Positions 8,052-16,267 of a DNA stretch of 64,000 nt are shown piece after piece (positions within the stretch are counted from its first letter, which is position 1; each line of letters begins with the position of its first letter). A program made the translations under genes and the position numbers. Under the pieces are notes generated by a model, which had not been told where the DNA came from, made no database searches, and worked only from the letters and a program-made list of their open reading frames with translations. This DNA comes from Arthrobacter sp. RIT-PI-e (GTDB taxonomy: Bacteria; Actinomycetota; Actinomycetes; Actinomycetales; Micrococcaceae), in NCBI RefSeq assembly GCF_001187915.1, contig NZ_LGIU01000035.1, positions 1 to 64,000 of the forward strand, read 5' to 3'.

Positions 8052-9143
8052 ATGAGTGGAACGACGCCCCCCGACCTCGATCTCACCTCCGACGTGGCGC
8101 AGCTGACCGCCCGGCTGCTCGACCTCGAGAGCGTCTCCGGGAACGAGGGACGGATCGCCGACGCCGTGGAGGACGCCCTGCGCCGGCTCGACCACCTCGA
8201 GGTCCTCCGGGACGGCGACTGCGTGCTGGCGCGCACGAACCTCGGGCGTGCCGAGCGCGTGATCCTCGCCGGTCACCTCGACACCGTGCCGCTGCCCACC
8301 GTGCCGGGCTCCCGCGGCACGGTCCCCTCCTCCTGGGAGGGGGAGGTCCTCTACGGCAGGGGAGCCACGGACATGAAGGGCGGCGTCGCGGTGCAGCTGG
8401 CGCTCGCGGCCACGCTGCCAAACCCGTCCCGGGACGTGACCTTCGTCTTCTACGACCACGAGGAGGTGGAGGCCTCGCTCAGCGGTCTCGGCCGGGTCGC
8501 CGCCTCGTCCCCCGACTGGCTGGTGGCCGATTTCGCCGTGCTCCTGGAACCCACCGACGGCACCGTGGAGGGCGGCTGCAACGGCACCGCCCGCTTCGAG
8601 GTCCGGGTGGCCGGCCGGGCGGCGCACTCGGCGCGGGCCTGGATGGGACAGAACGCCATCCACGACGCCGCCGAGGTGCTGGTCCGGCTGCGGGACCACA
8701 CACCTGCCACCGTGCACGTGGACGGCCTGGACTACCGGGAGAGCCTCAATGCGGTACGGATCTCCGGTGGCACGGCGGGCAACGTGATCCCGGACGGCAC
8801 CGTGATCGAGGTGAACTACCGTTTCGCGCCGGACAAGTCACCCGCGCAGGCGGAGGAGTACGTCCGGGCGCTCCTGGACGGATTCGTCGTGGAACGCACC
8901 GACGCCGCCGCCGGCGCACGCCCGGGCCTGCAGCATCCCGCAGCAGGCGCCTTCGTGGCGGCGGTCGGTGCCGCGCCCAAGCCGAAGTACGGCTGGACGG
9001 ACGTAGCCCGGTTCAGCGCCCTCGGGGTGCCGGCGGTCAACTTCGGCCCCGGGGACCCGCTCCTCGCGCACACCGACGACGAGCACGTCGAGGCCGATGC
9101 CGTCCGTGCTTGCCTGCGAGCACTGACCACCTGGTTGTCCTGA
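8052..9143 (+). CDS. dapE: Succinyl-diaminopimelate desuccinylase
   Basis: A 363-residue M20-family metallohydrolase that removes succinate from N-succinyl-LL-DAP. The dimetal and catalytic residues are visible: His/Asp in [11 protein letters not shown], Asp in [10 protein letters not shown], the Glu pair in YDHEEVEA, and a terminal His in [10 protein letters not shown]. Between them is the usual dimerisation domain ([20 protein letters not shown]). The length fits actinobacterial DapE. It is divergent from dapD; with dapC upstream it supplies three steps of the DAP branch. Confidence 0.92.
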   Translation: MSGTTPPDLDLTSDVAQLTARLLDLESVSGNEGRIADAVEDALRRLDHLEVLRDGDCVLARTNLGRAERVILAGHLDTVPLPTVPGSRGTVPSSWEGEVLYGRGATDMKGGVAVQLALAATLPNPSRDVTFVFYDHEEVEASLSGLGRVAASSPDWLVADFAVLLEPTDGTVEGGCNGTARFEVRVAGRAAHSARAWMGQNAIHDAAEVLVRLRDHTPATVHVDGLDYRESLNAVRISGGTAGNVIPDGTVIEVNYRFAPDKSPAQAEEYVRALLDGFVVERTDAAAGARPGLQHPAAGAFVAAVGAAPKPKYGWTDVARFSALGVPAVNFGPGDPLLAHTDDEHVEADAVRACLRALTTWLS

Positions 9144-9286
9144 GCGAGCTGTCCTGAAGTGGCCGCCCCTGGGACGATGAGCCGGGCCGCGCGGTCGTCG
9201 ATGTGAGCGACCGCCGCCCTCGCTCGCCGGGGGCGACGGTGCTCGGAGCGGGGACGGCGCAGGGAGGTTCGGGCGGAGGACGCGGT

Positions 9287-9314
9287 AAGGGCCCGGCGGA
9301 ACCGCCGGGCCCTT
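9287..9314. terminator. Bidirectional hairpin terminator between dapE and gluD
   Basis: AAGGGCCCGGCGG at 9287-9299 and its exact complement at 9302-9314 form a 13-bp stem between convergent genes. The rest of the 188-bp gap shows nothing else. Confidence 0.8.
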
Positions 9315-9331
9315 GCGCTGGAGTGCCTGTC

Positions 9332-10201
9332 CTAGGTGGACGCCGGATCCATCGTCATGCTCCCGCGCGCCGCGGGCCGGCGTCCCCGGGTCCGGAAACT
9401 CAGGAAGCCGGACAGCCGGGTGGCCAGGGAGGAGAGCGCGAAGTTGATGGCGATGAAGATCGCCGCGGCGACGAGCAGCGACGGGATCACGTTGCCCTCG
9501 CCCACCCCGAGCCGCCGGACACCCTGCAGCAGCTCCGGGTACGTGATGATGAAGCCCAGCGCGGAGTCCTTCAGGATCACCACGAACTGGCTGACGAGCG
9601 CCGGCAGCATGGCCAGGAGGGCCTGGGGGACCTCCACGTTCCGCAGCGACTGCGTCCGGGTCAGGCCGATCGCCATCCCCGCCTCGCGCTGGCCCTTCGG
9701 CAGGCCGTGCACCCCCGAGCGCACCAGCTCGGCGATCACGGACCCGTTGTAGAGGGTCAGGGCGATCACCACGGCCAGGAACGGGGCGTCCTGCGGCTGG
9801 ACGACACCCGAGCGGCCGAGTGCCAACCAGAAGAAGATCATCATCAGCAGCACGGGGACGGCGCGGAAGAACTCCACCACCGTCCCGGCCACCCAGCGGA
9901 TCGGGGCCGCGTGGGAGAGCCTGCCTACGCCGAAGACCAGACCGAACAGCACGGCGCCCACGATCGACGCCCCGGCGGCCTTCAGCGTGTTGAGCAGCCC
10001 CGGCAGGATGAAGAACTCCCAGGTCCTGCCCTCGAGGAAGGGCGACCACATGCTGCCCGCCAGCTGACCGCGATCGGCGAGCGCGGAGACCACCCAGGCG
10101 AGAACACCGAGGGCGACGAGGACGCCGACGATGTTCCCGATCAGGATGGTGCGCCGGGCCCGGGGTCCGGGTGCGTCGAAGAGGACCTGCTGCGCGCTCA
10201 T
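9332..10201 (-). CDS. gluD: Glutamate-type amino acid ABC transporter permease
   Basis: A 289-residue inner-membrane permease of the HisM/GluD type. There are about six hydrophobic segments, and the cytoplasmic EAA loop is visible as GQREAGMAIGLTRTQSLRNVEVPQA, where it contacts the ATPase. ATG at 10201 overlaps the gluC stop (ATGA), indicating translational coupling. A basic C-terminal tail (RTRGRRPAARG) follows the last helix. It is last in the gluA-gluB-gluC-gluD order seen in Corynebacterium. Glutamate specificity rests on synteny and overall similarity; glutamine or another polar amino acid is possible. Confidence 0.85.
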   Translation of the reverse strand: MSAQQVLFDAPGPRARRTILIGNIVGVLVALGVLAWVVSALADRGQLAGSMWSPFLEGRTWEFFILPGLLNTLKAAGASIVGAVLFGLVFGVGRLSHAAPIRWVAGTVVEFFRAVPVLLMMIFFWLALGRSGVVQPQDAPFLAVVIALTLYNGSVIAELVRSGVHGLPKGQREAGMAIGLTRTQSLRNVEVPQALLAMLPALVSQFVVILKDSALGFIITYPELLQGVRRLGVGEGNVIPSLLVAAAIFIAINFALSSLATRLSGFLSFRTRGRRPAARGSMTMDPAST

Positions 10202-10875
10202 CGGGCCACCGCCAGTTTCCGTGAGGCCCACGTGGTCAGGAGCCCGATGGGGATCACCAGGATCACGAACCCGAGGGCGAAGGTGAAGAAGATGGGGATC
10301 ACGAGGTCCGAGCGGAACTCGATCATGGTCTTCATGAGGCTCGAGGACTCCGTGGCCACCGAACCCGCGGCCGCGACCGTGGAGTTCTTGATGAGCGCGA
10401 TCAGCACGTTCCCGAGCGGGGCGACGGCCCCGCGGAAGGCCTGGGGGAGGATCACCAGGCGTGCGGCCGGCAGGAAGCTCAGACCGATCGCGCGGGCGGC
10501 CTCGGCCTGACCGAGGGGCACGGTGTTCACCCCGCTGCGGATCGCCTCGCACACGAAGGCCGCGTGGTAGAGCGCGAGCCCGAGGATGGCGATCCGGAAC
10601 AGGCTCGATCCGAGGTTCTCCGCGAGGCTGATCTGCATCACGGAGAACAGGCCGAGGAAACCGAACGCCAGGATCACGGTCAGGGGCGTGTTGCGGAAGA
10701 TGTTGACGTAGGCGGCACCGAACCACTGCAGGCTCTGGATCGGCGAGATCCGGAACAGTGCCAGGACGGTACCGAGAACCAGGGCCCAGATGGCCGCCCA
10801 GAAGGACAGCTGGATGTTGACCCAGAACGCCGCGGGTACGTCGTAGGTCTCGAAGAGCGTCAGGTAGTTCTCCAC
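10198..10875 (-). CDS. gluC: Glutamate-type amino acid ABC transporter permease
   Basis: A 225-residue HisQ/GluC-type permease with five to six hydrophobic helices. The EAA loop reads GQAEAARAIGLSFLPAARLVILPQA. It should pair with GluD to form the membrane channel energised by GluA and fed by GluB. The GTG start at 10875 follows a long hairpin that separates it from gluB, and its stop overlaps the gluD start by four bases. Confidence 0.86.
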   Translation of the reverse strand: MENYLTLFETYDVPAAFWVNIQLSFWAAIWALVLGTVLALFRISPIQSLQWFGAAYVNIFRNTPLTVILAFGFLGLFSVMQISLAENLGSSLFRIAILGLALYHAAFVCEAIRSGVNTVPLGQAEAARAIGLSFLPAARLVILPQAFRGAVAPLGNVLIALIKNSTVAAAGSVATESSSLMKTMIEFRSDLVIPIFFTFALGFVILVIPIGLLTTWASRKLAVAR

Positions 10876-10902
10876 GGTTCACCCCTTTCCGGGTGGGAAC
10901 AC

Positions 10903-10944
10903 GTCACTGGTGGGGTGGTCCCTCGGACCCACCCCACCAGTGAC
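10903..10944 (-). terminator. Intra-operon hairpin between gluB and gluC (attenuator)
   Basis: A perfect 16-bp stem (10903-10918 with 10929-10944), extendable toward the loop with one bulge, fills most of the 76-bp gluB-gluC gap. It is probably a partial terminator or 3'-end stabiliser that keeps binding protein above permease level, as in many ABC operons. Confidence 0.7.
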
Positions 10945-10951
10945 GAGGGTG

Positions 10952-11791
10952 CTAGGACGCGCAGGGCGCGGGGGTCGGCGGGTTGAGGTCCGCATTCGGG
11001 GTGTAGTCCGCACCCTCGGTGTTGCGGGCGATCGCCTCTTCCCAGGCGCCGTCGTCGATCATCTTGGTGATGGCCGCGTTGATGTCCTCGCAGCGGTCAC
11101 TGCCCTTGGGCAGACCCACACCGTAGTTCTCCTCGGAGAAGGTGTTGCCCACCACCTTGTACTTACCGGCGTTGACGGGCTGGGCGGCGAGGCCCGCGAG
11201 GATGATGTCGTCGGTGGTGACGGCATCGATCTGTCCGCCGCCCATGGCGGTGACGCACTCGGCGTAGCCGGGCTGCTCCACGAGCTCGACACCGGGGTAC
11301 TGGTCCTTGATCTTCTGTGCGGAGGTGGATCCGGTGACCGAGCAGAGATTGCGGCCGTCGAGGTCCTCGGGGCCGGTGATGTCGCTGTCCGCGGAGACCA
11401 GGAGATCCTGACCGGCCACGAAGTACGGGCCGGCGAAGTCCACGGTCTCCTTGCGGGTGTCCGTGATGGAGTAGGTCGCGAAGATCATGTCCACCTGGTT
11501 GTTGGACAGGAGGTTCTCGCGGTTGGCGGAGGGCGCCTCGACGAACTCGATCTGGTTCTCCGCATAGCCGAGCTCGTTCGCGACGTATTTCGCCACGTCC
11601 ACGTCGAAGCCGGAGTAGGAACCGCCCTCGTCGTAGCCGAGCCCGGGCTGGTCGAACTTGATGCCGACGCGGATCATCTCTCCGCCGCCCTCGCCGCCCT
11701 CGGCCGAGGAATCGTCACTTCCACCGCAGGCGGACAGGGTCAGGGCTGCGACGGCAGCCATGGCTGCTGCGGCATAACGGGTCTTGTGCAT
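10952..11791 (-). CDS. gluB: Glutamate-binding lipoprotein of ABC transporter
   Basis: A 279-residue SBP_bac_3 family protein. The N-terminus is a lipoprotein signal (MHKTRYAAAAMAAVAALTLS) ending in the lipobox LSAC, so the mature protein is tethered at cysteine about 23 outside the membrane, after which an acidic Gly/Ser linker leads into the ligand-binding lobes (GYSGFDVDVAKY-like and TYSITDTRKETVDFAGPYF motifs). ATG at 11791 has AAGGAG about 5 nt upstream; a longer frame to 11827 is unlikely. A small GGCCTC/GAGGCC stem (11809-11823) lies in the gluA-gluB gap. Confidence 0.88.
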   Translation of the reverse strand: MHKTRYAAAAMAAVAALTLSACGGSDDSSAEGGEGGGEMIRVGIKFDQPGLGYDEGGSYSGFDVDVAKYVANELGYAENQIEFVEAPSANRENLLSNNQVDMIFATYSITDTRKETVDFAGPYFVAGQDLLVSADSDITGPEDLDGRNLCSVTGSTSAQKIKDQYPGVELVEQPGYAECVTAMGGGQIDAVTTDDIILAGLAAQPVNAGKYKVVGNTFSEENYGVGLPKGSDRCEDINAAITKMIDDGAWEEAIARNTEGADYTPNADLNPPTPAPCAS

Positions 11792-11847
11792 TGCTTCTCC
11801 TTGCGTCGGGCCTCGCGGAGGCCTCATGGGGTACGGGGCGAGCTGGT

Positions 11848-12624
11848 TCAGTGGGCGAGGATCTTGCCGAGGAAGTCCTTGGCCCGTTCGCTCCGCGGGT
11901 TGGTGAAGAACTCCTCGGGCCGGGCCTCCTCCATGATCTGGCCGTCGGCCATGAAGACCACGCGGTCGGCCGCCTTCCGGGCAAAGCCCATCTCGTGGGT
12001 CACCACGATCATGGTCATGCCTTCCTTCGCGAGAGCCACCATGGAGTCGAGGACCTCGTTGATCATCTCGGGGTCCAGTGCCGAGGTCGGTTCGTCGAAC
12101 AGCATGACCTTGGGCTTCATGGCGAGTGCCCTGGCGATGGCGACGCGCTGCTGCTGTCCGCCGGAGAGCTGCGCGGGGAGCTTCTGCGCCTGGTTGTCCA
12201 CGCCCACACGCTTCAGCAGGGACATCGCGAGCTCCTTGGCCTCACCGCTCTTCATGCCCTTCACCTTGATCGGACCGAGGGTCACGTTCTCCAGGATGGA
12301 CTTGTGGGCGAAGAGGTTGAAGGACTGGAACACCATGCCCACGTCCGCCCGGAGCTTCGCGAGCGCCTTCCCCTCCGCGGGGAGCACCTCGCCGTCGATG
12401 GTGATCTCGCCGTCGTCGATGGTCTCCAGCCGGTTGATGGCGCGGCACAGCGTCGACTTCCCGGAGCCGGACGGGCCGATCACCACCACGACCTCACCAC
12501 GTGTCACCTCGAGGTTGATGTCCCGCAGCACGTGCAGCTCACCGAAGTGCTTGTTCACGTTCCTGAGGGAGACGAGGGGAGTGGCCGAGGACGCGGGAGT
12601 GGTCGGTTGGGCTTCACTTGTCAT
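11848..12624 (-). CDS. gluA: Glutamate-type ABC transporter ATP-binding protein
   Basis: A 258-residue polar-amino-acid ABC ATPase. Walker A is GPSGSGKST (about residue 50), the Q-loop VFQSFNLF, the signature [15 protein letters not shown], Walker [14 protein letters not shown] and the H-loop VTHEMGF, all intact. It is first gene of the gluABCD unit. TAGATT lies 6 nt before the ATG, predicting a leaderless transcript, and an AT-rich dyad just upstream may be an operator. Confidence 0.93.
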   Translation of the reverse strand: MTSEAQPTTPASSATPLVSLRNVNKHFGELHVLRDINLEVTRGEVVVVIGPSGSGKSTLCRAINRLETIDDGEITIDGEVLPAEGKALAKLRADVGMVFQSFNLFAHKSILENVTLGPIKVKGMKSGEAKELAMSLLKRVGVDNQAQKLPAQLSGGQQQRVAIARALAMKPKVMLFDEPTSALDPEMINEVLDSMVALAKEGMTMIVVTHEMGFARKAADRVVFMADGQIMEEARPEEFFTNPRSERAKDFLGKILAH

Positions 12625-12630
12625 GGGAGA

Positions 12631-12636
12631 AATCTA
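12631..12636 (-). promoter_or_regulatory. Putative -10 hexamer TAGATT for gluABCD (leaderless)
   Basis: Minus-strand TAGATT, six bases (TCTCCC), then the gluA ATG at 12624. Confidence 0.55.
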
Positions 12637-12642
12637 GCGAAC

Positions 12643-12659
12643 TATTGTTTCCAGCAATA
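12643..12659. promoter_or_regulatory. AT-rich dyad TATTG-N7-CAATA, candidate operator for gluABCD
   Basis: A perfect inverted repeat with 5-bp arms lies 6 bp upstream of the gluA -10 hexamer, where a bound repressor would cover the -35 region. It is unusually AT-rich for this sequence. The binding factor is unknown. Confidence 0.4.
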
Positions 12660-12728
12660 CACAAGGACCGGCGGGAGCCGAGCGGGATCGAAGTGCAACC
12701 AAAGCGGCGTCCGGGCACCTGCGCCGGG

Positions 12729-12734
12729 TAGCCT
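12729..12734 (+). promoter_or_regulatory. Putative -10 hexamer TAGCCT for LOG gene (leaderless)
   Basis: TAGCCT, six bases (TGGGAA), then the ATG at 12741. Confidence 0.5.
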
Positions 12735-12740
12735 TGGGAA

Positions 12741-13586
12741 ATGCCCGAATCCCAGCACCCCTCGACCAGCACCGACGGACCCACCGGACCCGGTGGTGCC
12801 GCCTCCTCGCGGTACCCGGACCATCCCACCGCGACGGATCCCTCGACGGGGAGGACCACGCGGCGCAAGGGATCGGTGGAGCTCCGCCGGGGCCAGGCGA
12901 GCGCACCGCAGTCGGACCGCATGCTGCTGGACGAGGACGACACCGGGAACTTCACGCGCACCGACCCGTGGCGGGTCCTGCGGATCCAGAGCGAGTTCGT
13001 CGAGGGCTTCGGTACCCTCGCGGACCTGGGCCCCGCGATCAGCGTGTTCGGTTCGGCGCGGACGGCGCGGGACTCCCGCTACTACACGATGGGTGAGGAA
13101 CTCGGACGCCGGCTCGTCGATTCCGGGTACGCGGTGATCACCGGTGGCGGACCGGGTGCCATGGAGGCCGCGAACAAGGGGGCGTGCGAGGCCGGAGGTA
13201 CCTCGGTGGGGCTGGGTATCGAGCTGCCGTTCGAGCAGGGGATGAACGAGTGGGTGGATCTCGGCATCAACTTCCGCTACTTCTTCGCCCGCAAGACCAT
13301 GTTCGTGAAGTACGCCAGCGGCTTCGTGGTGCTGCCGGGCGGCTTCGGCACCCTGGACGAACTGTTCGAGGCCATGACCCTGGTGCAGACGGGCAAGGTG
13401 ACCTCCTTCCCGATCGTGCTGATCGGCGTGGACTACTGGCGGCCGCTGCTCGCCTGGATCGAGGGGACGCTGCTGGCCGAGGGCACGGTCTCCGCCCACG
13501 ACCTCGACCTCCTGCAGCTGGTGGACACGGTGGAGGAGGCACTGGAGATCGTGGTCTCCTCCGCGGGACACCACCGCCCGGCGTGA
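12741..13586 (+). CDS. LOG-family protein (putative nucleoside 5'-monophosphate phosphoribohydrolase)
   Basis: A 281-residue protein. The first about 60 residues are polar and low-complexity. The Rossmann-like LOG (lysine decarboxylase-like) domain follows, with ISVFGSART, GGGPGAMEAANKGA and the family signature PGGFGTLDELFEA. Known members cleave AMP or cytokinin riboside monophosphates to the base and ribose phosphate; older annotation as lysine decarboxylase is wrong for this family. It sits next to dapE as in many Actinobacteria and is followed after 34 bp by a DivIVA-like gene. The palindrome CCCTGCGCGCAGGG lies at 13588-13601. Confidence 0.85.
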   Translation: MPESQHPSTSTDGPTGPGGAASSRYPDHPTATDPSTGRTTRRKGSVELRRGQASAPQSDRMLLDEDDTGNFTRTDPWRVLRIQSEFVEGFGTLADLGPAISVFGSARTARDSRYYTMGEELGRRLVDSGYAVITGGGPGAMEAANKGACEAGGTSVGLGIELPFEQGMNEWVDLGINFRYFFARKTMFVKYASGFVVLPGGFGTLDELFEAMTLVQTGKVTSFPIVLIGVDYWRPLLAWIEGTLLAEGTVSAHDLDLLQLVDTVEEALEIVVSSAGHHRPA

Positions 13587-13620
13587 GCCCTGCGCGCAGG
13601 GTCTCTGGCACCATGATGGC

Positions 13621-14025
13621 GTGACTGTTTTCCTGGTGATCCTCTCGATCCTGCTGCTGGGGGGTACCGCGCTCCTGGCCTCGGGCCGCTCCCTCCCGGG
13701 AGCCCCGTGGCGCAGGGATCCCGGTCCCGGGAACGACCGCGGCGGCGACGGGAACGACGGCGGCGGGACCGTGGGGCGGGCCGCACCCCGGACGGACGGG
13801 TTCGGTCTGGTGGAACCGGTGGCCGGGCTCCCGCCGGTGCTGCTGCCGGAGGTCCCCGGTGCCGCCGACGTGGACGCCGTCCGGTTCGGCCTCGGACTGC
13901 GCGGGTACCGGATGGACCAGGTGGACGAGGTGCTGGACCGCCTGGCAGCCGCCCTCGAGGAGCGCGACGCGGAGCTCCGTCTCCTGCGCTCGCAGGTCGG
14001 CGCACCCCCGGACGCCGAGCGGTGA
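13621..14025 (+). CDS. DivIVA-like domain small membrane protein
   Basis: A 134-residue protein. One N-terminal hydrophobic segment (about 2-22) is followed by a Gly/Asp/Arg-rich disordered stretch. A C-terminal region (about 82-128, LGLRGYRMDQVDEVLDRLAAALEERDAELR) matches the DivIVA-domain N-terminal motif found in short actinobacterial proteins. A polar-growth or septum-associated role is inferred from the motif only. The GTG start at 13621 is the first in frame. The stop overlaps the tag start (GTGA), so the two are coupled. Confidence 0.75.
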   Translation: MTVFLVILSILLLGGTALLASGRSLPGAPWRRDPGPGNDRGGDGNDGGGTVGRAAPRTDGFGLVEPVAGLPPVLLPEVPGAADVDAVRFGLGLRGYRMDQVDEVLDRLAAALEERDAELRLLRSQVGAPPDAER

Positions 14026-14639
14026 GCGGCGCGGTGCCCGGCTCCGACGGGCGGCCGCGCTGTGGCTGGGCCGTCTCGAGCGCCGACTACGAGCGCTACC
14101 ACGACGAGGAGTGGGGCACGCCCGTGCACGGCGAGACCGCGCTCTTCGAGCGGCTCACTCTCGAGGCGTTCCAATCGGGACTGAGCTGGATCACGATCCT
14201 GCGGAAGCGGGAGGCGTTCCGCAGCGCCTTCCGGGGCTTCGACCCGGCCGTGGTCGCCGCCTTCGACGCGGACGACGTCGAGCGTCTTCTGGGTGACGCC
14301 GGGATCGTACGCAACCGGCGCAAGATCACGGCGACCGTGGCCAATGCGCAGGCGCTGCTCCGCCTGCCCGGGGATGCGCCGCTCACGTCCCTCCTGGAAC
14401 GCCACCGCCCCGCACCCGGTCCCGCGCCGCGCACCCTCGCCGACGTCCCCGCGATCACGCCGGAGAGTACGGCGCTGGCCCGCGAACTGCGCTCCGTCGG
14501 CTTCCGCTTCGTGGGGCCCACCACCGCCTACGCCATGCTGCAGGCCACCGGGTACGTGGACGACCACCTGCGGGACTGCTGGCGGCGGGGCTGCCGGAGC
14601 CGGGACGAGGACCCTGCAGTCCTGCCCGGGCCCTCATGA
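14022..14639 (+). CDS. tag: DNA-3-methyladenine glycosylase I
   Basis: A 205-residue Tag-family base-excision enzyme that removes 3-methyladenine from alkylated DNA. Zinc-site residues are visible: Cys in PRCGWA near the N-terminus, His in ERYHDEEWG, and the C-terminal His/Cys pair in DDHLRDC. The catalytic region EAFQSGLSWITILRKREAFR is intact. GTG at 14022 overlaps the stop of the DivIVA-like gene, and its own stop overlaps the next ATG. A second alkylation-related gene lies at 46.8 kb. Confidence 0.93.
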   Translation: MSGAVPGSDGRPRCGWAVSSADYERYHDEEWGTPVHGETALFERLTLEAFQSGLSWITILRKREAFRSAFRGFDPAVVAAFDADDVERLLGDAGIVRNRRKITATVANAQALLRLPGDAPLTSLLERHRPAPGPAPRTLADVPAITPESTALARELRSVGFRFVGPTTAYAMLQATGYVDDHLRDCWRRGCRSRDEDPAVLPGPS

Positions 14640-15880
14640 GCACGGCCGTCGGGAGCGTCCCGGTGCGCGGCTCCGTGCACTGGTCCCTCCAGGTCCTGGC
14701 GGTGTTCGCAGTGAGCCGGGTGATCTCCACCCTGCTCCTGCTGCTCGCCGCGAGCCGGCAGGGCAGCAGCCCGTGGTCGGGGCCGGCACCCGACTACGCG
14801 ACGTTCGTCGACTTCTGGGACAGCGGCTGGTACCACCGGATCTACTCCGAGGGGTACCCCACGGAACTCCCGCTGGACGGGGACGGGGTGGTGCTGCACA
14901 ACCAGTGGGCCTTCCTGCCGCTCTACCCCGGTACGGTGCGGGTCCTCGATCTCCTGACGGGACTCGGGGGGGGCGCCCCCCCCCCCGCCGTGTCCGTGGT
15001 CGCGGCAGCGGCGGCCTCCCTCGTGCTCTACCGGCTGTTCCGCCTCGCGGCCGCACACCGCCCGGCCCTGGCGGGGGTCGCCGTCGTCGTCCTCTCCCCG
15101 GTCTCCGCCGTCCTGCAGGTCCCGTACGCCGAGTCCCTGCATCTGCTCCTGCTCACCACGGCGCTGCTCCTCGTGGCGACGGGGCGCTACTACACCGCGA
15201 TGCCGGTGGCCCTGGTCATGTGCCTGGCCAGACCCGCCGGAGTGCCCTTCGCGCTCATGGTGGGGATCCTCGTGGTCCACGCGGCCTGGCGGGGCCGGCG
15301 CCCGGCGGGGGGCGCCGGCGGGCGGGAGGGCGCCGCTGTGCAGGAGGGCGCCGCCGTGCAGGAGCGGATCCGGAGGGGCCTGGTCCCCCTGTTCCTGCTC
15401 GGCGTCGTCTCCTCCGCGGGGGCGCTCGCCTGGCCCGCGATCGCGTGGCTGGTCACGGGACGCCGGGACGCCTACGTGGACACCGAGACGGCGTGGCGCG
15501 GGGAGCACCTCGTGCCCTTCGTCCCCTGGTACCAGGGCGCCGCTGCGACGGTGGGCCCGGTGGCCGGCGCCCTCGTGGTCGCGGGACTGCTCCTCGGCGT
15601 CGCCGCCCTGTTCCTGCTGCCCGGGGTGCGCTCGCTCGGCCCCGTCCTCGTCGCCTGGTGCATCGGGTACCTGCTCTACCTGGCCGCGTTCTGGGACCCG
15701 CAGTCCAGTACGTGGCGGATCCTCCTGCCCCTGGTACCACTGGCGCTCGCCGTCTCCCGCGTGCGGCACGGCCGCATCCTCTGGGTGATCCTCCCGCTGT
15801 CCGTAATGCTGCAGTTCCTCTGGGTGGACCGGCTGTGGGGCTGGACGCCCACCACCCCGACGGGCGACTACCCGCCCTGA
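14636..15880 (+). CDS. PIG-V-like GT-C glycosyltransferase, multi-pass membrane protein
   Basis: A 414-residue protein with about nine to ten hydrophobic helices. The first extracytoplasmic loop carries FWDSGWYHRIYSEGYP, matching the acidic/aromatic motif of mannosyltransferase PIG-V and other GT-C enzymes that use polyprenyl-phosphate sugars. The substrate is unknown; cell-wall glycan or glycolipid mannosylation is inferred. The ATG overlaps the tag stop. Two peculiarities: a G8-CG-C11 tract at 14966-14986 encoding Gly-Gly-Gly-Ala-Pro-Pro-Pro, and an exact-frame 18-bp tandem repeat at 15326-15361. Confidence 0.72.
   Translation: MSTAVGSVPVRGSVHWSLQVLAVFAVSRVISTLLLLLAASRQGSSPWSGPAPDYATFVDFWDSGWYHRIYSEGYPTELPLDGDGVVLHNQWAFLPLYPGTVRVLDLLTGLGGGAPPPAVSVVAAAAASLVLYRLFRLAAAHRPALAGVAVVVLSPVSAVLQVPYAESLHLLLLTTALLLVATGRYYTAMPVALVMCLARPAGVPFALMVGILVVHAAWRGRRPAGGAGGREGAAVQEGAAVQERIRRGLVPLFLLGVVSSAGALAWPAIAWLVTGRRDAYVDTETAWRGEHLVPFVPWYQGAAATVGPVAGALVVAGLLLGVAALFLLPGVRSLGPVLVAWCIGYLLYLAAFWDPQSSTWRILLPLVPLALAVSRVRHGRILWVILPLSVMLQFLWVDRLWGWTPTTPTGDYPP
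14966..14986. repeat. Homopolymer pair G8-CG-C11 inside coding sequence
   Basis: Eight G (14966-14973), CG, then eleven C (14976-14986) in the loop after the second membrane helix of the PIG-V-like gene. It is slip-prone and can form a hairpin. Confidence 0.9.
15326..15361 (+). repeat. 18-bp tandem duplication (Glu-Gly-Ala-Ala-Val-Gln twice)
   Basis: Two copies, 15326-15343 and 15344-15361, differ by one base (GCT/GCC). They are in frame, in a cytoplasmic Gly-rich loop. Confidence 0.9.
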
Positions 15881-15929
15881 GTGTGATCCACGCCGCAGAC
15901 GAATTAGCAGGTGGTGCGCTTGTGCTGGA

Positions 15930-15935
15930 TAATGT
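15930..15935 (+). promoter_or_regulatory. Possible -10 hexamer TAATGT for DUF3117 gene
   Basis: TAATGT is the best TANNNT in the locally AT-rich 165-bp spacer before the DUF3117 gene; TTAGCA lies about 20 nt upstream. Weak. Confidence 0.25.
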
Positions 15936-16045
15936 AGCTGATGATGTGCGCCGTCGGCCCTGCCCATGGGTCGGGATGCTGTGCACGGAACTACTGCTGC
16001 GTGACCGCCCACTGCGGTTGCGCCCTGTCGAAAGGGACCCCCTCC

Positions 16046-16213
16046 ATGGCTGCCATGAAACCGCGTACCGGCGATGGACCGATGGAAGTCACGAAGGAAG
16101 GACGCAGCCTCATCATGCGGGTGCCGATCGACGGTGGCGGGCGCCTCGTCGTCGAACTGAACGCGGAGGAGGCGGGCAACCTCAAGGACTGCCTGCTCAC
16201 CGTCACGAACTAG
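16046..16213 (+). CDS. DUF3117 small protein
   Basis: A 55-residue protein with the whole-length DUF3117 pattern: MAAMKPRTGDGPMEVTKEGR at the start, then a beta-hairpin region (RVPIDGGGRLVVELN) and a helix (AEEAGNLKDCL). This tiny family is near-universal in Actinobacteria and has no established function. ATG at 16046 has AAAGGGA about 8 nt upstream. It is monocistronic and closed by a perfect palindrome. Confidence 0.9.
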   Translation: MAAMKPRTGDGPMEVTKEGRSLIMRVPIDGGGRLVVELNAEEAGNLKDCLLTVTN

Positions 16214-16228
16214 TCGACAGCACGGACC

Positions 16229-16262
16229 GGCCGACGTCACGGACCGGTCCGTGACGTCGGCC
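16229..16262. terminator. Perfect 17-bp palindromic bidirectional terminator
   Basis: GGCCGACGTCACGGACC is followed at once by its exact complement, between the convergent DUF3117 and O-methyltransferase genes. Confidence 0.8.
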
Positions 16263-16267
16263 TCCTG

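Noticed and set aside
12741-13586. Lysine decarboxylase near the lysine pathway genes
   Set aside because: The PGGFGTLDE signature is that of LOG phosphoribohydrolases. The decarboxylase name is an old misannotation, so the link to the dap genes is not meaningful.
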